Position numbers and translations under genes: made by a program
The notes under the pieces: model-generated
What the model saw: the letters and a program-made list of their open reading frames with translations, nothing else
Told to the model about the DNA's origin: nothing
Databases searched by the model: none
Shown here: piece by piece, positions 10,156-20,177 of the stretch
Layout of the letters: every line of letters starts with the position of its first letter
Position numbering within the stretch: position 1 is the stretch's first letter
Assembly (NCBI GenBank): GCA_028684195.1
Contig: JAQUGH010000006.1
Span: forward strand, 1 to 38,678
Source of the DNA: Clostridia bacterium
GTDB lineage: Bacteria > Bacillota > Peptococcia > DRI-13 > DTU073
Direction: 5' to 3'
DNA length: 38,678 nt

Positions 10156-10695
10156 TCATTCATCGTAACCTACTGTACTCCCTGCATCAAAAGGCGAACT
10201 ACTTGTTCCATAACGAGCAACTGCCTGCCAAGCGTCTTCGCCATCAAACTGATTATTTTTTACACCGTCATTATTATCCCTTATACCACCGAAAGTTGTC
10301 TCTCCCTCTACAGGATAACTTTCTTTCTCTAAAATCTCGTCTTCCTTTTTGCAATCCTTACAAAGGGTTGTATATGGTATAACTTGCAATCTTTCTTCGC
10401 TAATTTTTTTACCGCACTCTTCGCATACTCCATATTTCCCCTCTTGCATTGCTATTAAGGCATTATCTATTTTGGCTATTTTATCTTCGGTATTCAATAT
10501 CAATCCTAAATCTTTTTCTCTCTCGAAAGTTGCATCCCCAATATCTGCAGGATGATTATCATAAAGGGACAATTCCCCCAAATTATCGCTTTGTGAAATT
10601 TTCAAGCCTTCTCTAAGTTGCTGTACTCTTAACATTTCTTCATTTTTCATATCCTGCAATTTCTCTTCAGCTTCTTGTAATTGTTGCTTATTCAT
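10156..10695 (-). CDS. yteA: TraR/DksA C4-type zinc-finger protein, YteA-like
   Basis: CEECGKKISEERLQVIPYTTLCKDCKKE; C-terminal DGEDAWQAVARYGTSSSPFD typical of sporulation-associated YteA proteins. Confidence 0.8.
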   Translation of the reverse strand: MNKQQLQEAEEKLQDMKNEEMLRVQQLREGLKISQSDNLGELSLYDNHPADIGDATFEREKDLGLILNTEDKIAKIDNALIAMQEGKYGVCEECGKKISEERLQVIPYTTLCKDCKKEDEILEKESYPVEGETTFGGIRDNNDGVKNNQFDGEDAWQAVARYGTSSSPFDAGSTVGYDE

Positions 10696-10706
10696 TTTTT
10701 ATCATC

Positions 10707-11666
10707 TCATTTCCATTCTTTTACTATTTGAATGTCCTTGAAAAAGTAATTAATAATCTCTTTGGGAGACTTCCCTTGCTCTGCAAGGGCCTTCGCACCC
10801 CACTGACTCATGCCTACGCCATGACCATACCCTTTCCCTTCAACAATTAGCTTTTCTCCATCTACCTCCATCTTCGTAAGTAGAGCAGAACGCATTTTTT
10901 CACTACCTAACGCAAGTCGAAGTGCTGGTCCACTTACCGTTACATCGCCTATTTTAACCGACATAACACGACCTGACTCACCTTTTTTTGTGATTTTAAC
11001 CGAATCTATCTTGCCCACTTCTTTACCCATAATTTTTTTTAAACTTTCTTTGACAACATTTAATGGAAATTCAGCTCTCCAGCTTTTATTTTCTTCAGTA
11101 GTGATAGCAAATCCAGGATCCTTGACACTTTTTATATACGGACTGGGGGTTTTGGTATAAGCTAATCCTTCTTCAGCAGATGCTGCCGTAGTTCCCCCTC
11201 CATCAGCAAAAAACCAAGCCTTTACATACTCTCCTTCATATTTAACAACCTCACCCCTGGTCATCTCTACTGCTTTTATAACACTATCATTAATACGTTT
11301 TGGATCATAGGCTTGAAACTCCTCTACGTCGGTAGAAGCATCCGTTTTCCGTTTTGAAACTCCTCCTGTGGTCTTTATCCTCTCCATTGTAAAAGTCCGG
11401 GCGAGAATTGCCTGTGCTGCTAGCGCATTAATATGCCATGTTGGTTCCATTTCCGCTGCTACTACGCCTTTAATATATTCCTCTATTTTAATTTGCTTTG
11501 TTTGTCCATTTTCAGCGACATATAATGAAATAGTTGGTTCTTCCGATACTTTTTGATTTTCAGGTCTTCTCTCCTGCTTGGAACAGCCCATAACAATTAA
11601 GCTCAAACATAAAATCATTCCTAACAAGCAACTAAATATTACAATGCTTTTTCTAAATACTCGCAT
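10707..11666 (-). CDS. spoIID: SpoIID/LytB-domain protein (stage II sporulation protein D-like)
   Basis: ISLYVAENGQTKQIKIEEYIKGVVAAEMEPTWHINALAAQAILARTF and GKGYGHGVGMSQWGAKALAEQGKSPKEIINYFF; lipoprotein-type N-terminus. Confidence 0.85.
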   Translation of the reverse strand: MRVFRKSIVIFSCLLGMILCLSLIVMGCSKQERRPENQKVSEEPTISLYVAENGQTKQIKIEEYIKGVVAAEMEPTWHINALAAQAILARTFTMERIKTTGGVSKRKTDASTDVEEFQAYDPKRINDSVIKAVEMTRGEVVKYEGEYVKAWFFADGGGTTAASAEEGLAYTKTPSPYIKSVKDPGFAITTEENKSWRAEFPLNVVKESLKKIMGKEVGKIDSVKITKKGESGRVMSVKIGDVTVSGPALRLALGSEKMRSALLTKMEVDGEKLIVEGKGYGHGVGMSQWGAKALAEQGKSPKEIINYFFKDIQIVKEWK

Positions 11667-11669
11667 ACA

Positions 11670-11726
11670 AAAGCCCTCCCTAATACCAAATATATCTATC
11701 CATAGTTTGGCATTAGAGAGGGCTTT
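11670..11726 (-). terminator. Long hairpin between rqcP and spoIID-like gene
   Basis: AAAGCCCTC (11670-11678) pairs with GAGGGCTTT (11718-11726), with further internal pairing (CCAAA/TTTGG). Confidence 0.55.
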
Positions 11727-11739
11727 TATTACCGGTAAT

Positions 11740-11982
11740 TTATTCTATAACTTTATACAAATTTTTTGCTTCTTCCGCTCTCACATTTTCTTTAATCTCT
11801 AAAATCTCCACTTTAATCTGTTTTGCTCCAAACCCTATTTCTAATTGATCCCCTTGTTTAACCTCCGAACTTGGTTTTGCTTTTTTTTCATTTATTTTTA
11901 CACGTCCTGCTTCTGTCACTTCTTTAGCTAATGTACGCCTTTTTATTAATCGTGAAATTTTTAGAAATTTATCCAACCGCAT
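11740..11982 (-). CDS. rqcP: S4-domain RNA-binding protein RqcP (YabO)
   Basis: MRLDKFLKISRLIKRRTLAKEVTEAGRVKINEKKAKPSSEVKQGDQLEI; location next to mazG/hup. Confidence 0.9.
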   Translation of the reverse strand: MRLDKFLKISRLIKRRTLAKEVTEAGRVKINEKKAKPSSEVKQGDQLEIGFGAKQIKVEILEIKENVRAEEAKNLYKVIE

Positions 11983-12105
11983 AATTATCCCTCTTTATTC
12001 AACTAACTAACCGTTTCATAACTATTGAGGAAAAGCCAGGTTCCACTGAACCTGACTCATCCCAAACTAAACTATCAAAAATTCATGTCATAAAAATACC
12101 AAGAA

Positions 12106-12390
12106 TTACTGCTTTGCTACAGCTTCTTTTAATGCTTTCCCAGCTTTAAAAGCAGGAACATTAGTAGCTGGTATCTTTAATTCTTCACCTGTCAATGGAT
12201 TACGTCCGGTACGAGCTGCTCGTGCTCTTACTTCAAACGTTCCGAAACCTACTAACTGCACTTTTTCGCCTTTAGCTAAAGTTTCTTCAATACTAGCCAA
12301 AACTGCGGACAAAGCTTTTTCTGCATCCTTTTTCTTCATTTCCGCTTTTTCTGCCACCATACTAACTAAATCAGTTTTATTCAAGATCAT
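12106..12390 (-). CDS. hup: HU family DNA-binding protein
   Basis: [91 protein letters not shown]. Confidence 0.97.
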   Translation of the reverse strand: MILNKTDLVSMVAEKAEMKKKDAEKALSAVLASIEETLAKGEKVQLVGFGTFEVRARAARTGRNPLTGEELKIPATNVPAFKAGKALKEAVAKQ

Positions 12391-12487
12391 CCCTCCTAAT
12401 ATAATATAATTTGCATTTTCATTAATCTACATTCTCTATCCTTACACTAAATCCTGCTTTATATAAAGGATTTCTTAATAAAATTAA

Positions 12488-13999
12488 TTATATTCCTTTT
12501 AATTTAGCCTCTTTCCATAAATTATTTAATAATTTTCCATCTGCTTCCTTCCAGTCCATATTTTTACTGGTAATGTTTTCTTCGATATAATTAAATCTCC
12601 TAGTAAACTTTCGTACTGCACTATAAAGAGCTATCTCGGGTGAAACACAAACAAACCTAGCAACATTAACAGTGGCAAACAATAAATCTCCTAATTCATC
12701 CTCAATTTCAAGTTGTTTCCCCTTGTTTCCGTTTTTTAAAAATATTACATCTTCTAATTCCTTTAATTCTTCTTTAACCTTCTCCAAGGGACCCTTAATA
12801 TCATCCCAATCAAATCCCACTTTTCTCGCTTTTTTTTGCACTTCTTCAGCCATAAGAAGTGCTGGCAACGATCTGTTGATTGTCTCCATAATTCTTTTTC
12901 CCTTTGTATCATTGCCCTTTTCTTCTTTTTTTATTTGTTCCCAGTTTTTTATAACTTCACTTGAATTACTAACAGAGACATTCCCAAACACATGAGGATG
13001 ACGACGTACCATTTTTTCCGTTATCTCTTCAACTACATCGTTATAATCAAAATCTCCTCTTCTTTGAGCAAGAGCTGTATGAAATATTACTTGCAAAAGT
13101 AAATCTCCTAATTCTTCTCTTAATTTATCCATATCCTTGCAATCTATCGCCTCAATAACCTCATAAGCTTCCTCAATTAAACAATGCTTAAGACTAAAAT
13201 GATCTTGCTCTCTATCCCATGGACATCCCTCTGGAGAAAGTAATTTATCTATTACATTAATTAATGGATCAAGCAAATACTTTGCTTTTTTCTTAGCTTT
13301 AATCATTTCTAATCTCTCTGTGTCCTTTAAAGGTGTTACGTACACAGAAGTCAAATGATCAAACCACTCTAAGCGATCCAGCTCACTTAAAATAACTTTT
13401 CCCTGTTTTTCTTCATCCGAAATTCCCGCTGCCCTCACAACATAAACAATATGATCAAAGGGATAAATATCTAACAAATATAGTTTCAATTCTGATGCTA
13501 TCATACGATTATACACCTGGGTAAAAATTATATGCTGATCTACGCTGATTATTTTATTATTACAATCTAAAGCATCAACCACCGAAAACCCGTCTACTGG
13601 GTCAATCTGTAATAAGCTTAGCATACTATCAATAAAACTCATACTTGCTATAACCTTCACGCTTATTCCCTGTTCTTTAGCTTTTTTTATTAACAAAGGC
13701 ACCGTGATTTCTCCTACAAAAGGGTGTCCAGGCACACCATAAATGACTTGCTTTTGATCTTTAACTTTACATATAAGCTCGTCCGCAATACTTTCATATA
13801 CCTCGGCAAAGCTTTCCTTTTTATCATATAAATAATCAAAAGTATTATAAACTATTCCTTTATTCGCAAGTTCTTTTATCACCGGATGTCTACCTGTCCT
13901 AAAATATATATTCTTTCCAATATTTAAAACCTGCCAAGACTCCAGTGACAGCTGTCCAAAACTTCCTGGGCCAAGCCCAACAACAACAATTTCCTTCAA
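12488..13999 (-). CDS. mazG: Tetrapyrrole methylase-like / MazG NTP pyrophosphohydrolase fusion (YabN)
   Basis: N-terminal VVGLGPGSFGQLSLESW; C-terminal CPWDREQDHFSLKHCLIEEAYEVIEAID and EELGDLLLQVIFHTALA MazG motifs. Confidence 0.93.
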   Translation of the reverse strand: MKEIVVVGLGPGSFGQLSLESWQVLNIGKNIYFRTGRHPVIKELANKGIVYNTFDYLYDKKESFAEVYESIADELICKVKDQKQVIYGVPGHPFVGEITVPLLIKKAKEQGISVKVIASMSFIDSMLSLLQIDPVDGFSVVDALDCNNKIISVDQHIIFTQVYNRMIASELKLYLLDIYPFDHIVYVVRAAGISDEEKQGKVILSELDRLEWFDHLTSVYVTPLKDTERLEMIKAKKKAKYLLDPLINVIDKLLSPEGCPWDREQDHFSLKHCLIEEAYEVIEAIDCKDMDKLREELGDLLLQVIFHTALAQRRGDFDYNDVVEEITEKMVRRHPHVFGNVSVSNSSEVIKNWEQIKKEEKGNDTKGKRIMETINRSLPALLMAEEVQKKARKVGFDWDDIKGPLEKVKEELKELEDVIFLKNGNKGKQLEIEDELGDLLFATVNVARFVCVSPEIALYSAVRKFTRRFNYIEENITSKNMDWKEADGKLLNNLWKEAKLKGI

Positions 14000-14074
14000 A
14001 ATTACATCTCCTCACCATGATAATTACTACAATATTCTTTTCTTATAATACCATATTTTTTAGACATACATAAG

Positions 14075-14095
14075 AAGGTGGCTATTAACCACCTT
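14075..14095 (-). terminator. Hairpin downstream of spoVT
   Basis: AAGGTGG...CCACCTT inverted repeat between spoVT stop and mazG start. Confidence 0.45.
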
Positions 14096-14161
14096 ACTTT
14101 AACTTTATTCTATCTAATAATCCATCGGTCGACCTATTTTTATAGCTTCGGATCACTCACT

Positions 14162-14737
14162 TTACGGTTCCATCTGTTTAGCCAAAAAAGATGCGGCAGT
14201 TTCTGCCAATTTCATTTCCATCTCAGCAAACTTGACATTTGGTTCCTTGGAAAGGAGAATTACAGCTCCAATAGGATCTCCTTCTGCAATAATTGGGGCA
14301 ATTACCTCTGCTGTATACGTAGTTTCTTCATCATCTGTAGCATATATGGGACTACACGAATGTTGCTCAGTTTTATTTATTAAAACCACCTTTCTTTCTT
14401 CCATTACCTTTTCCACTGCAGTTCCAATGCTTTTATTTAAGAATTCCTTTTTAGGTCCCCCCGAAACAGTTATTATTTGATCTCTATCCGCAATACATGT
14501 AATATGTCCCATGGATTCATAAAGAGAATCTGCATATTCTTTGGCAAAATCACCAAGCTCACAAATCGGAGAATATTTCTTAAGAATAACTTCTCCTTCT
14601 CTGTCAACAAAAATCTCTAAAGGATCACCTTCACGAATTCTAAGTGTCCTGCGAATTTCCTTGGGAATAACAACTCTTCCTAAATCATCGATTCTACGTA
14701 CGATACCAGTTGCTTTCATCGGGTCACCTTCTTTCAT
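14162..14737 (-). CDS. spoVT: Stage V sporulation protein T (AbrB-type regulator)
   Basis: MKATGIVRRIDDLGRVVIPKEIRRTLRIREGDPLEIFVDREGEVILKKYSP plus GAF-like C-terminus. The likely start is the internal ATG of MKATGIV. Confidence 0.95.
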   Translation of the reverse strand: MKEGDPMKATGIVRRIDDLGRVVIPKEIRRTLRIREGDPLEIFVDREGEVILKKYSPICELGDFAKEYADSLYESMGHITCIADRDQIITVSGGPKKEFLNKSIGTAVEKVMEERKVVLINKTEQHSCSPIYATDDEETTYTAEVIAPIIAEGDPIGAVILLSKEPNVKFAEMEMKLAETAASFLAKQMEP

Positions 14738-14844
14738 GTTTTGTAATTAGTAGGAACACTTTCATTGATAGTATATATCTTCCACGTTTCATTTATTCTT
14801 TTTTTCTACAAATAATCATTCTAATAATCGACCTGTCTTTTTAC

Positions 14845-14879
14845 ATAACTAACGGCGGTCAAAGACCGCCGTTAGTTAT
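14845..14879. terminator. Perfect 16-bp hairpin between PpiC gene and spoVT
   Basis: ATAACTAACGGCGGTC-AAA-GACCGCCGTTAGTTAT. Confidence 0.6.
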
Positions 14880-14908
14880 TGTTATTATTATTATGTTTCA
14901 CTTTATTT

Positions 14909-15973
14909 TTATGATACGTCCTCTGTTTCCTGTTCACTGTCTAATTCCTGATCAGGAGCAGGCTGTACATCATCTTCCTCCGGTACTATTTCATTATTTT
15001 GTTCATCGCTATTATTTCCTTCACCATTCTTGTCTACTTCCGGCTTAGGCAAATTCTTTTCTATTTCTGCCTCATCCATTAGTTTATTTACATATTCTTG
15101 GAATTTCTCGTTTTTTTCGCCCGCTAATAACCTTTCATTTATGTCATCCTTAACCTCTTCAAAGCTTAATTGCCTAGCAGCTTTTCTATCTTCCAACTTG
15201 ATTATATGAAAGCCATAGACACTTTTAACTGGTTCCTTCGTATATTCCCCAACCTCTAAGGCAAAAGCCGCATTTTTAAATTCATCTACTAAACTCGCTC
15301 CCTTAGTAAAATAATTTATTATTCCTTCATTTTGCTTTACTGTAGGATCAACAGATTTTTCTACGGCTAGCTTAGCAAAATCTTCACCTTTATCTAGAAG
15401 AGCCACAATCTCTTTCGCCTCTTCTTCTGTATCAACAACTATATTTCGAGCCTTAACCTGCTCCTCTTGATAATACATATCTTTGTTTTCATTATAATAC
15501 TTCTCAAGATCTGTACTTACTTCCGTAATATCCTTTGTTACTTCTTCAATAAGCTTATCATATATAAGCATATTCTTTAAATATACGTTTTTCATTTCTT
15601 CTTCAGTTATTTTATTCTTCTCAAAAAATTCTTGATACTCTTTATCTCCAGGAAAACGTTCTTTGAATTTTTCTAATTCTTGGGTCAAGGCTTCACTATC
15701 AAAAGAGATGTTTTTCTCCTTAGCTGCTGAAATGATTACTCTCTCCTCAATAAGACTTTGCAAAACTTGTTCTTGAAGAAAACCTTTCATCTCTGCTCCT
15801 TGCTCACCCTCCAAATCATAACCATACATAGCTGCTATTTGATCTAATCTAGTATTAAGCTGCTCTTCGGTTATTTTTTCACCATTTACTGTAGCTACAA
15901 CCATACTTCCACAACCCACTACCAAAAACACAGCACATAAAATACACACAATAAACCCAAATCGTTTTTTCAT
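14909..15973 (-). CDS. Peptidylprolyl isomerase / PrsA-SurA-type foldase lipoprotein
   Basis: Lipobox FLVVGCGS; SurA_N-like region; PpiC domain EEQVKARNIVVDTEEEAKEIVALLDKGEDFAKLAVEKSVDPTVKQNEG...VKSVYGFHIIKLEDR. Confidence 0.88.
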   Translation of the reverse strand: MKKRFGFIVCILCAVFLVVGCGSMVVATVNGEKITEEQLNTRLDQIAAMYGYDLEGEQGAEMKGFLQEQVLQSLIEERVIISAAKEKNISFDSEALTQELEKFKERFPGDKEYQEFFEKNKITEEEMKNVYLKNMLIYDKLIEEVTKDITEVSTDLEKYYNENKDMYYQEEQVKARNIVVDTEEEAKEIVALLDKGEDFAKLAVEKSVDPTVKQNEGIINYFTKGASLVDEFKNAAFALEVGEYTKEPVKSVYGFHIIKLEDRKAARQLSFEEVKDDINERLLAGEKNEKFQEYVNKLMDEAEIEKNLPKPEVDKNGEGNNSDEQNNEIVPEEDDVQPAPDQELDSEQETEDVS

Positions 15974-16011
15974 CCAACAATCCCTACTTTCCTTTATATA
16001 AACTTGTATTA

Positions 16012-19000
16012 TTATATCAGAACTTTATCCTTAATGGCAAGGGTATATATTTCCCTTAATATTTCTTTTAAGAACGTTAACATCTGTTTTTGTGTTAAAT
16101 CTCTTATCCTTACTATTATTTCCAACCCCTCTGAAGCACTAAAACTAACCTGTCGTCTATATCTTCTAGCCAAATCCATTAGCTCTTTCCCTGTAAAACC
16201 GTGATCATTTTCCATCTTAATTTTTATAACATCTTTTTCCTGAATAATTGAAACAACTTTGCTTAAAGTAGCATCGAATTTTATTGATGCAATTTTTAAC
16301 AAATTAGTCAAAGCTTCCGGTAATTCTCCAAATCTATCATGTAATTCTTCCGCAATTATTTCTAATTCCTCTTTATTTTTAATGGCATTGATCCGCTGAT
16401 AGAAATCAATCTTCATCCCATTGTCAGAAATATACTCTTGTGGAATAAATGCTTTTACATGAATATCGACCATAACTATCTTCTCTTGAGGCAATTCCTC
16501 CCCTTTTGCTTCTGTTACAGCATCTTCTAACATGCGACAATATAAATCAAATCCTACTGCTGCAATTTGACCACTTTGTTCAGCCCCCAAAATATTACCC
16601 GCTCCTCTTATTTCTAAATCTCTCATAGCAATTTTAAAGCCTGACCCTAATTCAGTAAATTGTCTTATTGCGTTTAATCTTTTTTCCGCTATTTCTGATA
16701 ATACTTTATCTTTCTTATACGTCAAATACGCATAAGCAACCCTATTTGAACGTCCTACACGTCCTCTTAATTGATAAAGCTGTGAAAGTCCCAATTTATC
16801 TGCTGCATCTATTATCATTGTATTTACATTGGAGATATCAAGCCCTGATTCAATAATGGTTGTACAGACTAATACATCAAGCTCACCTTCCATAAAGCTT
16901 AACATTGCATCCTCCAGCTGCAGCTCAGTCATTTTACCGTGAGCCACACCAATCCTAGCTTCAGGTACAAGCCCCTGTAACTCCGTCGCTACTTTTTCAA
17001 TATCCTCTACACGATTATGCACATAATATACCTGTCCACCACGTCCTAGCTCTCGTTTTATCGCTTCCTGCACTAACTGAGGACTAAATTCAACTACAAA
17101 TGTCTGTACAGGGTAACGATCTTCGGGCGGAGTTTCAATTACACTCATATCTCTAACCCCAACCAAAGACATATGTAGTGTCCTTGGTATGGGTGTAGCC
17201 GTCAATGTCAGTATATCAACTGTCTTTTTTATTTTTTTCAATTTTTCCTTATGGATAACACCAAACCGTTGTTCCTCATCTACTATTAATATCCCTAAAT
17301 CCTTAAACTTAATATCCTTCGATAAAAGGCGATGCGTTCCTATAACAACATCAATCTGTCCTGATTCTAAACCCTTTATTACCTCTTTCTGTTCTTTTGC
17401 AGAACGAAAACGGCTTAACGTATCCACATTAACCGGAAATCCCTCAAATCTTTCCCTAAACGTATTATAGTGCTGTTGTGCTAACACCGTGGTTGGTACT
17501 AATACAGCAGTCTGTTTGCCCTCTATTGCTGCCTTAAACGCTGCTCGAATGGCTACTTCTGTTTTGCCGTATCCTACATCACCACATAACAAACGATCCA
17601 TCGGTCTAGCCTTTTCCATATCACATTTTACCTCACGGATGCACTTCAACTGATCATCTGTTTCTTCATAAGGAAAAGCATCTTCAAATTCCATCTGCCA
17701 TGGCGTATCAGGGCTAAAAGCAAAACCGGGCATTGATTGTCTAGTCGCATGTAGCGCTAAAAGTTCTTCCGCTAAATCTTTAACAGAACTCTTAGCCTTG
17801 TTTTTCACCTTAGTCCATTCACTACCTCCAAGCTTTGATAGCCTTGGCTTTTGTCCCTCTTGGTATGAATATTTTTGTAGCAAATTTACTTGTTCAGTAG
17901 GTACATATAATTTATCTTCTCCATGATAGTTAATAACAAGATAATCTTTTTCTGAATCACCAACAATAAGCTTCTCAATCCCCATATATCTGCCAATACC
18001 ATGATTTATATGTACAACAAGATTACCTAATTTTAAGTCTTCTAAAACAGTAACCTTTTTCCCTTCTTGGAACATTCTGCGGGGCATCCTTTTTTTAGGT
18101 TGGTGATACAACTCATGTTCCGTTAAAACAACCAATCTCCACGCGGTTAACTCAAATCCCCCTGTTAAATATCCTGTAGTAATATATATTTGTCCCTCTA
18201 ATATGTCAAAATCTTTTTCAACAAGTGCTGCTTTCACACCCAAATCCCTCAGCCCTTGTTCTAAACGTTCTCCCCTCTCTCGTGAGTTGACTAAAATTAC
18301 AACAGAATACTTTAATCTTTTTAGTTCCTTCAATTCATCGGCCAAAAGACGTGTTTTTCCCATAAATAAGCTAGGTGTTTTCCCCGTAACCCCTAATAAA
18401 TTAATGGCATTTACACCAGTAGGTTTTTTGGGAAGAAGCGAAAAGAACAATGTTTGCATTTCAAGAATTTCTTCCCATATTTCTTCCCAATTTAAATAAT
18501 TATCTACCTGCCCCGGCAATACCTTTCCTTTTTCCAAAAGTGCTATGTATGTTTCCTGAATTTCTTTTTCTCTAATCTGACTGCTTTCTTTTTGACGACC
18601 GGGCTCATCAACAATAACTAATGGTCTCTGCATGAAATAATCAAGCAAGGTATGCTTCTTTTCTGTGAAATAAGGTAAAAGCTGCTCATATCCCCGAAAA
18701 AATTGATCATTAAGAATACACTCTTGAATTCTTTTTAATTTTTCAGAAAAATTATTATATCCGTCTTTATTTTCCCTTTCCTCAAGCCTGCTTAAATATT
18801 CTTTACCTTCTTTCTCAATTCTTTCAAGTGCTTTTTCCTTTTCTGCCCCTGAAAAAAACAATTCTGTACTGGGAAATATTTTTATTTCTTCTATCTTCCG
18901 TATTGACCTTTGGCTTTCTGTAGAAAATACCCTGATAGAATCAATTTCATTATCAAAAAACTCCAGTCTAAAAGGATTTGCCTGCGAAGTTGAAAAAATA

Positions 19001-19548
19001 TCCAGAATACCTCCTCGCATGGAAAACTGCCCTTTATCTTCGATTTTTTCTACTCGTTGGTATCCTACATCAACTAAATGTGTTAAAAGCTTTTCAATAT
19101 TACAACTCTGTCCAATTTTCAATGGCACTACTGCCTTCTGAAATATATCAGGCGAAATTAGTGTTTTGCTTAAAGCTTCAAAAGTGGTTACGACAACCTT
19201 AGCCTTCTTACTAATTAAAGCTTCCATTACTTCCAATCTTTTTCTTCTTGTTTCATGGCTCTGAGCAATTACTTCAAAAGGTATCGAATCTAAAGCAGGG
19301 AAAAAATATACCCTACTTTCGGAAATCAAATTACACAAATCATCAAATACTTCTTTACTTCTGACCTGCGTTTCTACAACATACAGCAGTACTTGTTCCT
19401 GCTTATCTGCAAATAAAGTTGCCATTATATTTTTCTGCGAACCTGTAACGCCATAAATTAAATTTGATTTAGTTTTTTTTACTTGTTCCAAAAGGAAATT
19501 GTATTCTTTCCCTTTTTTTAAGTAGTTTAATATCGGCTGTATCGACAT
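16012..19548 (-). CDS. mfd: Transcription-repair coupling factor Mfd
   Basis: GDVGYGKTEVAIRAAFKA, VDEEQRFGV, LTATPIPRTLHMSL, QLRGRVGRSNRVAYAYL; CarD-like LKLGNLVVHINHGIGRYMGIE; 1178 aa. Confidence 0.98.
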   Translation of the reverse strand: MSIQPILNYLKKGKEYNFLLEQVKKTKSNLIYGVTGSQKNIMATLFADKQEQVLLYVVETQVRSKEVFDDLCNLISESRVYFFPALDSIPFEVIAQSHETRRKRLEVMEALISKKAKVVVTTFEALSKTLISPDIFQKAVVPLKIGQSCNIEKLLTHLVDVGYQRVEKIEDKGQFSMRGGILDIFSTSQANPFRLEFFDNEIDSIRVFSTESQRSIRKIEEIKIFPSTELFFSGAEKEKALERIEKEGKEYLSRLEERENKDGYNNFSEKLKRIQECILNDQFFRGYEQLLPYFTEKKHTLLDYFMQRPLVIVDEPGRQKESSQIREKEIQETYIALLEKGKVLPGQVDNYLNWEEIWEEILEMQTLFFSLLPKKPTGVNAINLLGVTGKTPSLFMGKTRLLADELKELKRLKYSVVILVNSRERGERLEQGLRDLGVKAALVEKDFDILEGQIYITTGYLTGGFELTAWRLVVLTEHELYHQPKKRMPRRMFQEGKKVTVLEDLKLGNLVVHINHGIGRYMGIEKLIVGDSEKDYLVINYHGEDKLYVPTEQVNLLQKYSYQEGQKPRLSKLGGSEWTKVKNKAKSSVKDLAEELLALHATRQSMPGFAFSPDTPWQMEFEDAFPYEETDDQLKCIREVKCDMEKARPMDRLLCGDVGYGKTEVAIRAAFKAAIEGKQTAVLVPTTVLAQQHYNTFRERFEGFPVNVDTLSRFRSAKEQKEVIKGLESGQIDVVIGTHRLLSKDIKFKDLGILIVDEEQRFGVIHKEKLKKIKKTVDILTLTATPIPRTLHMSLVGVRDMSVIETPPEDRYPVQTFVVEFSPQLVQEAIKRELGRGGQVYYVHNRVEDIEKVATELQGLVPEARIGVAHGKMTELQLEDAMLSFMEGELDVLVCTTIIESGLDISNVNTMIIDAADKLGLSQLYQLRGRVGRSNRVAYAYLTYKKDKVLSEIAEKRLNAIRQFTELGSGFKIAMRDLEIRGAGNILGAEQSGQIAAVGFDLYCRMLEDAVTEAKGEELPQEKIVMVDIHVKAFIPQEYISDNGMKIDFYQRINAIKNKEELEIIAEELHDRFGELPEALTNLLKIASIKFDATLSKVVSIIQEKDVIKIKMENDHGFTGKELMDLARRYRRQVSFSASEGLEIIVRIRDLTQKQMLTFLKEILREIYTLAIKDKVLI

Positions 19549-19603
19549 GTTTTCTCTATTCCTTCCATACTAAATAAGCGAGCGTCACTCCCACGACCCC
19601 CAC

Positions 19604-19680
19604 AGCTTAACGATAGTTTAACAGTAGTTTAACGATAGTTTAACAGTAGTTTAACGATAGTTCAACAATAGTTTAACGAT
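19604..19680. repeat. Seven tandem 11-bp units upstream of mfd
   Basis: AGCTTAACGAT AGTTTAACAGT AGTTTAACGAT AGTTTAACAGT AGTTTAACGAT AGTTCAACAAT AGTTTAACGAT; exactly 7 x 11 bp. Confidence 0.95.
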
Positions 19681-19693
19681 GGCTTTTCCTGAA

Positions 19694-20098
19694 TCATAGC
19701 CCCTTTTTTATTACATAAGAAAAAAGCTTTATCATTATAAAGTTCCAAAAAGTATGCAGGGATCCAACTAATACAACACTTGCCACCCAAGAAAGAATAT
19801 TATCATATATCCATATTGTCAACCATCCATATAACAAATGACTAACAACACTGGAAACACCAGCCACCAATCCCCATTTGCGTGAAAAATAATAATCATG
19901 AATAGCCTCTATGCACCCAAAAATGCCGTGGGTTAGGACAAGCGAAGTTCCACTAAGTAAAGCCACACCAGTTTTTATTGTTTCCTCTAGTAATGGTATG
20001 ACCCAAATGATGGAATATTCTCCGAAATATTTTATTGCTAATCTGTTCACTACCCAAGCTAAACTAGCTGCAAAAATCCCTGCCACTAAATAAGACAT
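19694..20098 (-). CDS. Small membrane protein with PrsW/CPBP-like protease motifs
   Basis: 134 aa; LLEETIKTG (EExxK), SSVVSHLLYG, LHTFWNF (HxxxN) within hydrophobic helices. Confidence 0.55.
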   Translation of the reverse strand: MSYLVAGIFAASLAWVVNRLAIKYFGEYSIIWVIPLLEETIKTGVALLSGTSLVLTHGIFGCIEAIHDYYFSRKWGLVAGVSSVVSHLLYGWLTIWIYDNILSWVASVVLVGSLHTFWNFIMIKLFSYVIKKGL

Positions 20099-20177
20099 CT
20101 AATCCTCCCTACTAAGACTAAATCCTAGTATGTCCGGTTCAGAATCCCCTTATACTCAAGCACAGTGTAATACTTTA

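Noticed and set aside
10050-10382. Plus-strand 110-aa ORF
   Set aside because: Antisense to the yteA-like gene and its terminator.
19604-19680. CRISPR array
   Set aside because: Units are 11 bp and contiguous with no spacers.
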